This document shows, one piece after another, positions 13,512-25,243 of a DNA stretch of 64,000 nucleotides. Origin of the DNA: Glycine soja (Eukaryota > Streptophyta > Magnoliopsida > Fabales > Fabaceae); the NCBI RefSeq assembly GCF_004193775.1, contig NC_041018.1, positions 36,058,082 to 36,122,081 of the forward strand, given 5' to 3'. The position numbers and the translations under genes are program-made. The first letter of the stretch is position 1; each line of letters begins with the position of its first letter. Under the pieces are notes generated by a model. The model saw only the letters and a list, made by a program, of their open reading frames with translations. It was not told the DNA's origin and did not search any database.

Positions 13512-16500
13512 TCAGATGGACTTTAATCCTAATCCCACAGCCGACCTTTTTACGAGATCTCTACTTAACCCTTTGGTTAAATGATCGGCCAAATTATGCT
13601 GAGTTCTCACAAACTCCACTGATATCACACCATGCATGATTAACTCCCGAACCATGTAGTGTCTAACACCCAAGTGTCTAGACTTCCCATTATACACTTG
13701 ACTATATGCCTTAGCCAAAGTTGCCTGACTATCACACCTGATAGACATGGGAGGTATAGGTTTGGGCCACAATGGAATCTCATAGATTAGATTTCTTAGC
13801 CACTCAGCTTCTTTACCAGCTGCTGCTAAAGCTACAAATTCAGATTCCATTGTTGAATTTGTAATGCAGGTCTGTTTCTTGGATGCCCAAGAGATAGCAC
13901 CTCCTCCAAGGAGGAATACCCAACCACTTGTGGATGAATAATCCTCCATATTGGTTATCCAACTTGCATCAGAGTAACCTTCAATAACCGAAGGAAATCC
14001 AGTATATGTCAAACCATAATCAATGGTTCCCTTTAAGTATTTGAATACTCTATTCATAGCTTGCCAATGATGAGAACTAGGATTACTTGTAAACCTACTG
14101 AGTTTAGCAACAGCATAAGCTATATCAGGCCTAGTACTAATCATTGCATACATGAGTGATCCTATCGCCCTTGAGTATTCAAGTTGAGACACTGCTACAC
14201 CTTTATTAGGTAATAGCTTCAGGTTAGGATCAATGGGAGTACTTACCGGAGAACAATCTTTAAAATTAAATTTCTCCAATATCTTCTCAATATAATGTGA
14301 TTGAGAGATGGAAATACCATTGTTTCCACGTTTGATCTTTATTCCTAAGATCACATCCGCCTCCCCCATATCTTTCATATCAAACTTAGAAGACAAAAAT
14401 GCCTTAGTTTCATCAACTTGATCTTGGTCGGTACCAAAGATCAACATGTCGTCTACATACAGACAAATGATAACTCCTTTGCCATGAGTATCAAACTTGC
14501 TGTATAGACATTTATCTGCTTGGTTTATAACAAAACCACTAGACAACACAACCTCATCAAATTTTTGATGCCATTGCTTAGGCGCTTGTTTCAAGCCATA
14601 AAGAGATTTCATCAGTTTACACACCTTATTTTCATTTCCTGGCATAACAAACCCTTCAGGTTGTTTCATGTATATCTCTTCATCCAATTCACCATTTAAG
14701 AATGCAGTTTTCACATCCATTTGGTGAATCATCAGATTGTGGATAGCAGCAAGTGCTAACAACAGTCTAATAGTGGATATCCTAGCAACAGGAGCATATG
14801 TATCGAAAAAATCAATACCCTCCTTTTGCCTAAAGCCTTGGATAACCAATCTGGCTTTGTACTTGTCAACAGTACCATCCACTTTCATCTTTCTCCTAAA
14901 GATCATCTTACATCCTAATGGCTTACATCCAGGAGGTAAGTCAACCAATTTCCAGGTATTATTTTGCATGATGGAATCCATCTCACTTTGGATTGCTTCT
15001 TTCCAGAATACAGCATCCCTTGAAGCCATTGCTTCACTAAAAGTCTTTGGGTCTTCCTCAACATTAAGGCAATATTGATATTGAAATTCAATATCATTCC
15101 TTGACCCTTCAACCAAATAGAGTTGAAAGTCATCACCAAATGACTTAGCCTTTCTTACTCTCGTACTCTTTCTAGTTTCAGTACTAGTTGAAGGTATATC
15201 CTCAATATTAACTGAGACTTTCGACATGGAATTCATGTCCTTTGGCCTAGGTATAGATGTAAACCTTTGTTCATCAAAGATAGCATCTCGTGACTCTATA
15301 ACCGAGTTCACAGCAACATAATCATTAGATTCTAGCACATAGAATCTATATGCTTTAGAATGTTCAGCATATCCAATAAATATGCAATCTATACCTCTTT
15401 CACCTATGGTTTTCCTTTTAGGTTCTGTAAGCCTGACTACAGCCCTACATCCCCAAATTTTGAGATAACTCAAATTTGGTGTCTTTTTGTGCCAAAGTTC
15501 ATATGGGGTAACCTTATTCCTTTTGTTAGGAATTCGGTTCAACAAGTAACAGGCTGTCAACATAGCCTCACCCCAAAATCCTTCACTTAAACCCGAATAG
15601 GATAACATGGAATTCACCATTTCTTTCAAGGTTCTATTCTTCCTTTCGGCTACACCATTTTGTTGTGGTGTATAGGGAGCTGTAGTTTGATGTATTATTC
15701 CAGTAGATTGAAAATAAACCGGATCATAATACTCACCTCCCCTATCCGTACGAAGAGTTTTGATTAGCCCATTTTGATGAAGTTCTACCTCTTTCTTATA
15801 AATTTTAAATTTATCAAGAGCTTCATCTTTTGTATTTAATAAATATACATAACAATACCTTGATGCATCATCAATAAAAGTAACAAGATATTTTTTATGA
15901 CCTAATGATGGAGTAGCATGCAAATCACACAAATCACTATGAATAAGGTCTAAGACTTTAGTCTCACTTTTAACATCCTTAAAAGGTTTCCTAGTGATCT
16001 TGGTCAACATGCAAGTTTTGCATTTTTCAATGTTCATATCAAAAGGAGGAATCATACTTGTTTTTGACATATCTTTTAATCTTTTGTAATGAACATGTCC
16101 TAATCTAGCATGCCAAATTTCTGATTTTGTCATATTAGTTATAGAACTACACGAGGCCATACAAACAGATTCATGAACAAAAGGAACATCAATGTTTAAT
16201 TTAAACATTCCATTACAACGATAACCAAATCCAACAAACGAACCATGTCTTGACAAGATGTACTTGTCACTTTCAAGTACTTGCTTGAAACCACAATTAT
16301 TTAAAACCATACCAGACAATAAGTTCTTACGAATACCAGGTACAAATAAGACATTATCCAAATACAAACTTTTTCCGGAAGTAAAAACTAAATTAACACA
16401 ACCTAATCCTAGGATTGGTTCAGTTGCAACATTGCCCATCTTCACAATAGAGCCATCATCGATTGGTCTAAATTCCTTGAACCAACGACGATCTTTGCAC

Positions 16501-17495
16501 ACATGGCTTGTTGCTCCCGAATCAAACCACCAAGCAACGTCATCATCCTGCACATAGAATGCATCAGATATTAGTGATACATAATTCGAATTCGTATTCG
16601 AATTAAAATTATTCACTACAATCTGACCTTGTTGCTTTTCAGGATCATTAGACCCACTTGGACCAGCCTTGTTCTTTCCTTTGAACACCCGGCAATCCCT
16701 CTTTAAATGACCAGGTTTCCCACACTTCCAACATGATAATTTTGTCTGTTTGTTTGGACCTTTGTTCTTATTTCCTTGAAATTTTCGTTTGTTACCTTTA
16801 GCATTGTAATTTTGCTTAACTGTTCCACTTTCCTCTACCATATTAACGGAAGAGGAACCTGCTACGGTTTTATCATTGACTTTGTCAATTTCCTGAGCCC
16901 TCAGCGACTCCTCAATCATGAAATGACTACCGAGTTGAACCAGAGTCAACTCTTCCTTCATATGTTTCAAGGTATGCTTGAAGTCTTTCCAAGAAGAAGG
17001 TAGTTTATCAATTATAGATGAAACTGCAATGGATTCATCCATTTTCAAATCATGTTGAGTAAACTGACCCAAAATCCGCAGCAGTTCATTATATTGCTCC
17101 ATAACAGGCCTCGAATCAATCATTTTGTAATTAAAGAAATTACTAACTAAGAATTTGTTACTTGAGGCATCTTCTGCCATATACTTGGATTCAAGAGAGT
17201 CCCATAATTCCTTAGCAGACTCAACATTTTGATAAATATCAAAGAGAGAGTCAGACATACCGTTCAGAATGTGTCCACGACAAATGTAATCGTCGTTCTC
17301 CCATTTCGAACGCTTCCTTGTTTGATCCAGAGTTTCGCCTTCCATATACACCGGCATCGGTGTACTCAGCACATACACCACATTCAATGTTGTCAAGAGA
17401 AAGTGCATCTTCTTCTGCCATCTTCTGAAATCCTGCCCTTCAAACTTGTCCAACTTTGCAAACTTGCTTGTCATCTTCGAACTATCGTTCGTCAT
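13512..17495 (-). CDS. Intact Ty1/copia gag-pol polyprotein, 1327 aa
   Basis: This single frame encodes all proteins of the retrotransposon and is presumably cleaved after translation. Residues 1-250 are Gag-like. A CCHC zinc knuckle ([14 protein letters not shown]) lies at 255-268, and the aspartic protease motif DSGAT starts at 325. The integrase has its zinc-binding region from about 460 (HARLGH...CKTC) and catalytic residues D521, D584 and E617, followed by RKNRT. Reverse transcriptase follows, with the active-site YVDD at 1013-1016. RNase H acidic residues are visible at D1176, E1217 and D1255, and the protein ends about 20 residues after the ADHLTKGL motif. No stop or frameshift interrupts the frame. 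The ATG lies 24 nt inside the 5' LTR, leaving almost no leader. All domains of the family are present. Confidence 0.96.
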   Translation of the reverse strand: MTNDSSKMTSKFAKLDKFEGQDFRRWQKKMHFLLTTLNVVYVLSTPMPVYMEGETLDQTRKRSKWENDDYICRGHILNGMSDSLFDIYQNVESAKELWDSLESKYMAEDASSNKFLVSNFFNYKMIDSRPVMEQYNELLRILGQFTQHDLKMDESIAVSSIIDKLPSSWKDFKHTLKHMKEELTLVQLGSHFMIEESLRAQEIDKVNDKTVAGSSSVNMVEESGTVKQNYNAKGNKRKFQGNKNKGPNKQTKLSCWKCGKPGHLKRDCRVFKGKNKAGPSGSNDPEKQQGQIVVNNFNSNTNSNYVSLISDAFYVQDDDVAWWFDSGATSHVCKDRRWFKEFRPIDDGSIVKMGNVATEPILGLGCVNLVFTSGKSLYLDNVLFVPGIRKNLLSGMVLNNCGFKQVLESDKYILSRHGSFVGFGYRCNGMFKLNIDVPFVHESVCMASCSSITNMTKSEIWHARLGHVHYKRLKDMSKTSMIPPFDMNIEKCKTCMLTKITRKPFKDVKSETKVLDLIHSDLCDLHATPSLGHKKYLVTFIDDASRYCYVYLLNTKDEALDKFKIYKKEVELHQNGLIKTLRTDRGGEYYDPVYFQSTGIIHQTTAPYTPQQNGVAERKNRTLKEMVNSMLSYSGLSEGFWGEAMLTACYLLNRIPNKRNKVTPYELWHKKTPNLSYLKIWGCRAVVRLTEPKRKTIGERGIDCIFIGYAEHSKAYRFYVLESNDYVAVNSVIESRDAIFDEQRFTSIPRPKDMNSMSKVSVNIEDIPSTSTETRKSTRVRKAKSFGDDFQLYLVEGSRNDIEFQYQYCLNVEEDPKTFSEAMASRDAVFWKEAIQSEMDSIMQNNTWKLVDLPPGCKPLGCKMIFRRKMKVDGTVDKYKARLVIQGFRQKEGIDFFDTYAPVARISTIRLLLALAAIHNLMIHQMDVKTAFLNGELDEEIYMKQPEGFVMPGNENKVCKLMKSLYGLKQAPKQWHQKFDEVVLSSGFVINQADKCLYSKFDTHGKGVIICLYVDDMLIFGTDQDQVDETKAFLSSKFDMKDMGEADVILGIKIKRGNNGISISQSHYIEKILEKFNFKDCSPVSTPIDPNLKLLPNKGVAVSQLEYSRAIGSLMYAMISTRPDIAYAVAKLSRFTSNPSSHHWQAMNRVFKYLKGTIDYGLTYTGFPSVIEGYSDASWITNMEDYSSTSGWVFLLGGGAISWASKKQTCITNSTMESEFVALAAAGKEAEWLRNLIYEIPLWPKPIPPMSIRCDSQATLAKAYSQVYNGKSRHLGVRHYMVRELIMHGVISVEFVRTQHNLADHLTKGLSRDLVKRSAVGLGLKSI

Positions 17496-17519
17496 CTCGA
17501 AAGATTTGATTCAATCTTT

Positions 17520-17945
17520 TGTTGGTTAATTTTGAAAATCGAGATAATCCTGGATAAATCTGAAGTCGTGTATAAACACTTTCAGATTGAATCAAATTTC
17601 GGGGTTCAACCAAAATTGTTCAATCGGATAAAATCAGAAGATTATAATTCCAGAGTTTTGTTTTGGTCTTGTGAGTTTTTCACATGTTATGCTTTCTGAA
17701 CCAGGATGATTATTTATAATCAAAGAACAGGTGGTTATTGGCGGTTGATGGAAGTTATTTAAAAATTGCCGTTGATGGAAGTTTTAGTAACTTCCATGTA
17801 ACTTCCAACCGTTGATGGAAGTTTTAGTAACTTCCATGTAACTTCCAACCTTTGCCTAAACCGAACATCTCGTTATTACATTAAAACAAGCGTGCACTCT
17901 TATTTTAACACAATAAAGAGATCAATTACACTAAAATGTCCAACA
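17520..17945 (-). repeat. 5' LTR of the young copia element
   Basis: 426 bp, read as identical to the other LTR, including the 40-bp duplication. In the minus orientation this is the promoter-bearing LTR that would drive gag-pol transcription. The base after its end (17946) begins the AAGGG target duplication. Confidence 0.95.
17710..17719 (-). promoter_or_regulatory. Possible TATA box in the 5' LTR
   Basis: On the minus strand this reads TTATAAATAA, upstream of the coding start and downstream of the duplicated GGAAGTT repeats. Position and sequence fit a TATA box, but AT-rich DNA yields such matches often, so this is only suggestive. Confidence 0.4.
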
Positions 17946-17950
17946 AAGGG

Positions 17951-19242
17951 AAACATAAAGAATTAAAGATACTTTGATAGGTGAGGTTGTGGATGACTCA
18001 AGTGTTGGGTGTTGCAAATGTAAACACATGCAAATAAACTAAATGGTAAATAACGGGAAAAAAGAAGGTGAACTTATTTATTTTTTACTCACCCTATCGA
18101 TATGCTTTCGTGATAACATATGTATGAATGTCCATATATATTGGTGCGTCCATACTAAAATTTTATGGGTTTTTATTGGGGAGAAGGAAAACAAGAATAA
18201 ATAGAGCATTTGATAGCAATTACTGCAGATGAAAAAACTATACGAACAAATTATCATTTGTATCGAGATATCACTGCAAATTCCCTATTTAAAAAAATTA
18301 TTTTGATCTTCTCAATCATAAATTCTTGATTTGATCTTTCTTATTTTGATGTGTGACTTCTCTATCAAGGACCGATAAAAAAATATATGATTGAGTGTAG
18401 ATACTTACGCAAGCACTTGTTAAAAGGATTACAAAAATAAATTAATAATTGAATCACCATTGAGATCTTGTGTTTTGGCCCTGCAGTTTACTGACACTAT
18501 TGTATTTTACGACAGACTTATTATGACGGTTAAATAAAAAATGTCGTTGAAGGTAACACGATGGTAGTCTTGTAATTTTAAAAATTACATACACGCCGGT
18601 TATTGAATGACCGTCTTAGAAGGCGAGTTTAATAATTATTGCGATGGGTAGAAAAGACCCTCATAGTTGTATTAGTGTACAACAATGACCTTTTCCTTTT
18701 GACCGTCTTTGAATGATTTACTTATTTTTATTCCCGAAATGACTAATAATAACGTTAACCTAGCTATCTTTGTCCTCGAGAGCTCTCAGTCGCGCGTAAC
18801 CTTGCTTCTTCTCCTCGAGAGCTATGTTTGAATGATTTACTTGTTTTCCCTCTAATCAGATGTTTTCTGGCCCTAGTAATCCCTCCATTAATAACTTTGT
18901 TTGAAAAATTGTGTGCCACATTTGAGGTATTGGTAGGATTTGCATGGTAGTAGTACTTGGTGACCAGGTGTATGTTCTTGTCACTGGTGGCAGAATCTAG
19001 CTGAAAACTGAAATGGAGAACTGGTCTTGCATTGTAGAAACAAATAGAAAAATTTAAAGATAAAATATTTAAAGATAAAATTTTATCACTCATAATAATA
19101 TTACGTATTAAATTTAAATAAGATTGTCTTTCTCCATTACAATTTCTCCATTACAATATCTGTTGTAGAAGAAAAATTGGTTGGAAAAAGGAAATCCAAA
19201 AATCAATTTGTTGTCACTTTACCTAATATGTCCTTTTTTCAG
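17951..19242. other. Intergenic DNA, no gene recognised
   Basis: Non-coding. Around 18495-18715 there are scattered GACGG/GACCGTC strings that could be subterminal repeats of a small DNA transposon. Near 18710-18845 short direct repeats occur (TTGAATGATTTACTT twice; CCTCGAGAGCT twice). Neither can be resolved into a defined element. Confidence 0.5.
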
Positions 19243-19690
19243 CTTGGTGGAGGTTATCTTTTTGGGCTTCTAGTGGGATTCCTTGCTGACTCTATAGGTG
19301 CAATTGTTGGTGCTGGAGCTGCATTTCTTCTTGGTATAACAATAAGTTTTTCAAATTTTACATTTTTAAGTACTTGTCAAAGTTATACAAGTTTTTGTCC
19401 GGTATTTGCTACTCAAGAGTTGATTTATGCTAGTTTTTCCTTGATTAATACAAGGTGCTCTCTCTTCATGTGCATGATTTTTGCAACGTCATTAACATTT
19501 CTATTGGGCGTAACTTCAATCCGTGTTTCCATATGATGATATAATTATTTCTATCCTATTACTTTACTTACCCATATCTTTGTCAATTTGGACAGATTGG
19601 GAGATCATTTGTCATTTCTAGTTTGAAGGATTATCCACAATTCAGATAAGGGGAAATTGCAATTCGAAGATTTGCTTTTAAGGTTTGTAG
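19243..19690 (+). pseudogene. TVP38/TMEM64 (VTT, SNARE-associated Golgi) family gene fragment
   Basis: Two exon-like blocks are seen. The first, after a TTTTTTCAG acceptor at 19242, encodes LGGGYLFGLLVGFLADSIGA and continues to about 19341. This is the Gly-rich membrane segment diagnostic of plant VTT-domain proteins related to yeast Tvp38 and bacterial DedA, integral membrane proteins of the secretory pathway. The second block, after a GGACAG acceptor at 19595, encodes IGRSFVISSLKDYPQFR and continues with an IAIRR motif. The donor expected after the first exon reads ATAAGT (19342-19347) instead of GTAAGT, and an in-frame TAA lies at 19647-19649 inside the second exon. I found no earlier or later exons. 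This is a decayed fragment, probably left by duplication of a functional gene elsewhere. Confidence 0.8.
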
Positions 19691-22450
19691 GTTAATTTTT
19701 AACACTGGTGTGAGATTCTTGATTCTATTGTTGTTAACTTTCTAATGTTCCTCTCCTCTTTTTAACCTTTTTTCTAGGTTTCTTATTTCTGAACTCTCAA
19801 CTCTTTGTGGTGTGGGTCATGAAATTAAGAAAACTTTAAAATATCAATGGATATATTAAAGTGGTATTGTGTTTGATTATCTGTTATTGTTAATACAAAG
19901 AACTATCAAGTACCAAGCCTATCCCACTAGGCAAGGTCAGCTTTTCATGGATCATTTAGTAAAACACTATAAAAAACTGTGATTGCCTGTTAAAATGAGC
20001 AAGTATACTTTCTTATTTATTGTGAAGGTCATATTGGTATGTTGGTTAATGTTAATGAGGTCCATCATACCAGAGATCATCTTTAGTAGTAGCAACTAGT
20101 TGTATATCAGTTCTAGATGTATATTATGTCCTTGTCTTGATAACATCAACATCAAGACAGAATCTACAAAATCTAGTCAAATTCCATTTTGGTCTTTATC
20201 TGCATATAACAGTTTACGACACTGAAAAATTAGTTTGTATGCTCTGTATATTTGATTGGCCAGAAAAGGAGGAAGAGGAGCAATTTTAATTAAGCTGCTA
20301 AACTTATATGTCTTGTCATATTAATGAAACTATACCTCCGATTTTGGGCCGACCTATGTGCATTATAGATTTGTGGTTTGCAGAACTATATCTTGTTTAA
20401 TTTTCAGCTGAACCTGATTTAAAACTAAGTTTTATTGTAATTATATTTCGAAACTTAGTTTGAAATAGAAGCAAGAGTAGAGTTTTTATCCAAACTTTAG
20501 TTCCAAACTGTAGTCCAAACATAGCCTTACCAAGGGAGTGGCCATGCTTCTCAGTTCTGACAACAAGGACTGCAAATTGCAATGCAATAACCATAACCAG
20601 GCTGTATAGCAAAGCACATTTGAAGTTCGTTTCTAGGAACTGAATATCATGGCAGACATAGGGCACACAAATCACATCAAATGTCAACATGTCAAAAAAT
20701 ATATATATATATATATAGTCAGACTAGAGAAGGAATTTTTCTAATTTATGTAAGAAATAACTATAATTAGGTTGTCCGGTTGATATGATTTTTCTCTTCA
20801 TCAACTTGTTAGTATTTTCTTAATGAAAAAAAAATCATCCAGAAATCAATCTTATATTTCTAATATATTTACAAGTATCTCATTCACTTTTATAAAAAAA
20901 TAAGTACAATCATTAATATGTGTTACAAGTAATTAGAAATAAAAGAAAAATTTAATAAGAAAATAATAATTCTATATTTTTTATAATTAACAAAAAATAT
21001 ATATTTTTTTTACTTTTTTATAGACCGGGGTAATATGAGGTACAATAAAATCTTTGACTGAGAGGATCAAATTTCTTCCATTAGTAGTTCTAGAAATTGG
21101 CAATGTTACAAAGGAGTTTGCTAACACATGTAGAGTTGTGACAAAACTTCCTACAATCTTTAACATTTGGCCTCGAAATTTGTTCTTCTTCGTCAAAGAT
21201 TGCTTCCTTACAATCTTTTCAAAACTTCCTTTTGTATACTAGGGACCTCGAAACATTTGTACTTCTACAAATCTCCTTAGAATCTTTAACAAATGCCCTC
21301 TATCCATCCACATTTCTACAAGGACTGATCTTTCTAGAGATAGGTGGATTGATACTTGGGTGATTTGATTAGCGATGCATATAACTATGATGTTTATTGC
21401 TTTAGAGTTCAGAATGATGATGAATGACAATGCATATAAATGTTTGTGTTCGAGTATGTCACCCTCATGGATTGAATGCTTATTTGTGCCTTTGTGTTTA
21501 CAGTGACCCTTGAACTCACCCGCACTGTGTCACTCATGCTTTGACTGGGTCCTCTGTGTCTTCAATCTCTGGGAACCAACGCCCGAGAAGATCATCAGTG
21601 AAGTCTCCATCAAAGGTAAGTACCCCTGTTTTATGTTTTTTCCTTTCATGAAAGTTTGGTGGTTTCTTTATTTACTAAAGCCAGTAATTGGATATTGATT
21701 AGCGTTATCCTCCTTTTAATTATGTTGCGAGCATTTCTTACTTATTTGTGGATTATGATGTAATACAAAAACACGTTTTCTAGAGAAATTATGCACAAAG
21801 AAAATTAGGAGAAGATAGACTGTTTTTGTTTAGAAAATGTAACAAGATACATAGAATAGTAAGAGCAAAATATCCAAGCCAAAGCAAAACCTTTGGTCAC
21901 AAAGACAATGCCAAATACAAACTGTAAGGCTTTTGGTGCCCTCTCCCATTGCAAAAATTCCTATTGAAACAAATCTCGTTAGACCTTCTTTTCTCTGTCC
22001 CCTAACTCTCTTTCCTAAATCCTCTTGCCCCTTTTAGATTATGCTTGTGAGGGCTTTTAGTAACAAACCCAGCCTTAGTAGTTGCTGGGTTGGTTGGACT
22101 GTTGGCTGCTGAGTTAATTGGATATGAGTTTCCTATCAGTATCTTAATGTTTCAGAACTAAGGAAGAGTCAACAATGACATCTTTAGTAGCATAAGCAAT
22201 ATTCAGATAATTGGGAAAAACGGCAGACATGCCATCAATTGTCCTATCTTCAGGAGTCTCGACCTAAAACATCTAGGAAACTTTTAAATGCCACTTCAAA
22301 ACTTTCTGCATCAACGAAGACTATGAATATGATTATACCAGGTCATCCAATTGATCCAATGGCTCATATTAAGTGGTGCAACAGTGCACCCAGGGGTGTG
22401 CCATCATAGACTTGTCCAAACAATATGATAATCTAATCCTTTCTTTATGT
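19691..22450. other. Intergenic DNA, nothing firmly recognised
   Basis: An 18-bp (TA)n run lies at about 20700-20717. A short minus-strand open stretch at about 22157-22263 (containing GMSAVFPNYLNIAYAT) and a plus-strand stretch near 22060-22135 (containing ALVVAGLVGLLAAELIG) look protein-like, but I cannot assign them to a family. They may be remnants of exons. The 3' exons expected for the adjacent kinase (APE motif onward) were not found here. Confidence 0.45.
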
Positions 22451-22735
22451 TCAGGAAAAGGAAACATATCCAAAGGTTCCAATGACCCTAGTTGATACAT
22501 GGGTATTGGCAGCATAAGCTAACCTCGCAAGTCCGAAGTCAGCAACCTGTGCTAAAACAAGGGTGAATTACCATCCAGACTTCGTATTTAGAGAAAACTA
22601 ATGTTTCTAGATTGAAAAACAAATTTCAGCATAGTACATGACCAAAACAAAATGTATGCATACCTGTGCCTCATAAGCATTATCCAAAAGTATGTTTGCG
22701 GACTTTATATCTCTGTGAATAATCTTTTGGCTGCC
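22451..22735 (-). pseudogene. PERK-like receptor kinase, catalytic-loop exons (broken)
   Basis: Two minus-strand exons. Exon 22664-22735 (acceptor CTCTAG, donor GTATGC) encodes the catalytic loop with QKIIHRDIKSANILLDNAYE. Exon 22546 down to about 22451 (acceptor TTTAGCACAG) encodes VADFGLARL and then a GTFGY motif, running into a TGA at 22451-22453 with no good donor. These continue the kinase domain begun at 29557-30190; the junction phases match (a final T plus GC rebuild a Cys codon). HRD and DFG residues are preserved. The APE motif and the rest of the C-lobe are missing, so even a correctly spliced transcript would lack a complete kinase. Confidence 0.85.
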
Positions 22736-23570
22736 TAGAGATAGATAAAATACTTTAGTTATTCATAGAAATGAAAAATTAACATTGACATAAGAAATTT
22801 TGAAATGAAATATGAAATATAAAAATCCAGAAGTTTTTTGCAGGCAGTTGTCTTCCTATTAAATAAAAAAATCATGCGCTATGTAATTCCTTAGTTAGGT
22901 CCTCAAAAAGGTTGAAAATATGCCACACTCTTGTAAATGTCTACTTTGTATTTGTAATAGTTGGAATAGTTGCTAAGCTCTACCCAAAATTTACTTCTGT
23001 TTGTAGTTACAAACACAGTGGTGTTCGGAGAAATGTTCAGAAGAGTGAAGCATAGTCAATAATTATGTGATCTCCTTAAGATACAATGAAACATAAACAA
23101 ATAAAGTGACTCAAAAGTAACAACAATCTTTCTTAAAGCGTGAAATGAACTTCATAACACTATTGACATCTAAGAGGTATTCATATTGTAACTTGTAAGA
23201 TCTTATAGGCTTTAGGATAGTTCTCTGCTTCAGAAATTTTTTATACATCAGTACATAATCTTCTCGTAACATCCATCAAACATCAAGCAAAGTTAAGGGA
23301 TGAGAGGATAACAAATTAAGAATTATTAAATTGTTGGCCCATAATTCATGGAGAAAGGGTAGCTAGGAGTGTCTTCAGATAACAGAAAATTATGACTCAC
23401 TCGACAAGGATAAAAGGAGTATTTCAACACATAACTTGAAAACCTATACACATCATATAATGAGTTTAACTGAACCCCCTTAAACCATCCGGGTTCCACC
23501 TAAAATTTGTCAGAAATTAAAATTAAATTGTGCAGTTCAGATTTTCTACACAACATTTGCACAATCATTT

Positions 23571-24211
23571 TGTTGGTAAATATTTGTGTTTTAATTTAAA
23601 ATTTATAAATATATATTAATTCTATTTTATAAAATAATATTTATTTTAGATTCTCTTAAGATTTTGTTTTAATGAGTCAAACTAGTTTGTTATATTTGTT
23701 GTGACAACTGTAGGTTGGTTTTCCAACAGTCATATTTCTAATGGTCATATTTTGTTATTGCAAAATGCCTATATATATCTCTTTCCTCTTTTCTAGAAAT
23801 GACAGATTGAGAGCTCTGGTTTCTTTCTGCAAAAAATTTATCTCTTTCTTTTCCTATACAAAACTTAATTTTTGTGAGAGCAAGAGCATTGGTGTTCATA
23901 AGGTTCGGGGATCCTTTCGCTGCACACGATCGGAACCAATGGGTTGTCGTATCTTGGGAGAGGAGCGTAATCAGAATTTGTTACCCGTGCAGTGGGGGCA
24001 TTTTCTCTCTAAGGATAGCGTTTACGTGCTTCAACCCAGGCTATATCTTTCTTCCCTTATTTTTTTTTTCTTGTGCTTATTGTATGTTATAATGCATTAT
24101 TCATGTGCTACCAATTAAATTTAATTTGCTACTGCTATTTTGTTATTTAATTCAAGACTGTGCATCTTCTTCATATTTATTTTCTTTCATTTTTTATTTT
24201 ATTTTCCATCA
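23571..24211 (+). repeat. 5' LTR of the kinase-intron copia element
   Basis: About 641 bp. A TATATATA box lies at about 23770-23777 (CCTATATATATCTC). The last six bases, CCATCA, differ by one base from CCAACA of the 3' LTR. The sequence that follows (GTCTTAGAGAG) is not a good tRNA-Met primer site, so the primer site is mutated or of another kind. Confidence 0.88.
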
Positions 24212-24288
24212 GTCTTAGAGAGAAAAATTTTATTTTTTCACTTTCTTCTTGCATAGTCTTTTTGCAGTAGCATCCTATTTTATCAAAA

Positions 24289-25240
24289 TGTCCGCCATGG
24301 ATATGATTAAGTCCCTTTCCAGTAAGCCTGAAAAATTTACGGGTGAAAATTTTTTCTGTTGGCAACAACATGAAATTCTGGCTTACTGAATTGGATTTAT
24401 ACTCTGTGATTTCTAAAAGAGAAATAAAAACTTCAACTTCCTCTACTGATATAGTTCAAACTGATGCAACCATTAAGCATGATGTTTCTGATAAAGATAT
24501 TTTATGTCATGGACGCATTTTAAGTGCTTTGGCTGATAACATATATAAGATTTTTTGCCATACCAAAACTTCTGTTGAGTTATGGGAAGCACTTGAATTG
24601 AAATATGGATCTGCTGAAAAAGGTTTAAGTCGTTACTCTTGTGAAAAAATGATTGAGTTTCAAATGATTGATGGAAAATCTATTTCAGATCAGATCCATG
24701 AATTTGAAAACATTGTTTATGACATGAAATTGAAAGGAATCGTTTTGCCTGACATTATGCTTGTGGCTTTCATGATATCAAAATTGCCTCCTTCGTGGAC
24801 TGATTTTGCTCGAAGCTTGAAACATAAACATGAAAGTTTTACCTTTGATGATTTGCTAGTCTGTCTCCGCATTGAGGATAAACATCGTTCATCTCAAAAA
24901 CACTTGCAAAAATCTGATTCTCACTCTAAGGCCTATCTTGTTGAGAGCTCTAGCAAACCTTTCTCTAAGTCCTTCAAAAGGCATGGGTTTAACAAAAATA
25001 AATTTGGTAGAAAGCCTTCATTTTCTAAAAATAAGAACAATGCTTTTAATAACAACAATAAGCCTAAGGATAAAAATTCGGGGAATGAAATTTTTTGCTT
25101 TGTTGTGGGCGAGCTAATCATTTGGCTAAGAATTGTTTTCAACGTCATCGCCAGCCCACGTCTTTCCCTAAACCGTAGGCTAATGTTGTTACCACCAGTG
25201 CTGCCTCTGATTCCCCATCTGACAGGAATCAAGCACACGT
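24289..25240 (+). pseudogene. Frameshifted copia gag with missing protease core
   Basis: Translation from ATG 24289 gives an N-terminus containing KPEKFTGENF, typical of copia Gag. It then needs a frame change near 24373 to continue into the Gag body (LADNIYKIF...LWEALELKYG...ISKLPPSW), which is open from about 24374. A second frameshift near 25100 falls inside the CCHC knuckle: a missing base in TTTGTTGTGGGC disrupts C-x2-C before GRANHLAKNC. The conserved protease DSGA segment expected between the knuckle and MGNGSMAHVLGEG is absent, indicating an internal deletion. This element cannot make an active protease. Confidence 0.85.
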
Positions 25241-25243
25241 ACT

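Larger units (their letters stand above)
12557..17945 (-). mobile_element. Complete Ty1/copia LTR retrotransposon, 5.39 kb
   Basis: The element lies on the minus strand between two 426-bp LTRs (12557-12982 and 17520-17945) that both begin TGTTGG and end CCAACA on the plus strand. I read the two LTRs side by side and found no difference. The flanks carry a perfect 5-bp target duplication AAGGG (12552-12556 and 17946-17950). Between the LTRs is one uninterrupted gag-pol frame in the copia order protease-integrase-RT-RNase H. Identical LTRs and an intact frame imply a very recent insertion and a potentially autonomous element. Oddities: the coding region begins only 24 bases inside the 5' LTR, and no TGGTATCAGAGC-like primer site is visible. 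Confidence 0.96.

Noticed and set aside
13278..17699. Plus-strand open frames overlapping the young copia element (for example 14737-15078, 17229-17699)
   Set aside because: They are antisense or LTR-spanning shadows of the minus-strand polyprotein and have no domain of their own.
18480..18720. Possible small CACTA-type or MULE element with GACGG/GACCGTC subterminal repeats
   Set aside because: Only scattered short strings are seen. No paired terminal repeats or target duplication could be located.
20397..21430. Several 60-100 codon ORFs on both strands
   Set aside because: No recognisable domain, no conservation evidence within the window, and overlapping open frames on both strands.
23874..24118. 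Overlapping ORFs within the copia LTRs (also 28979-29363)
   Set aside because: Both LTR copies contain them because the LTRs are duplicates; the sequence is LTR leader DNA, not a gene.
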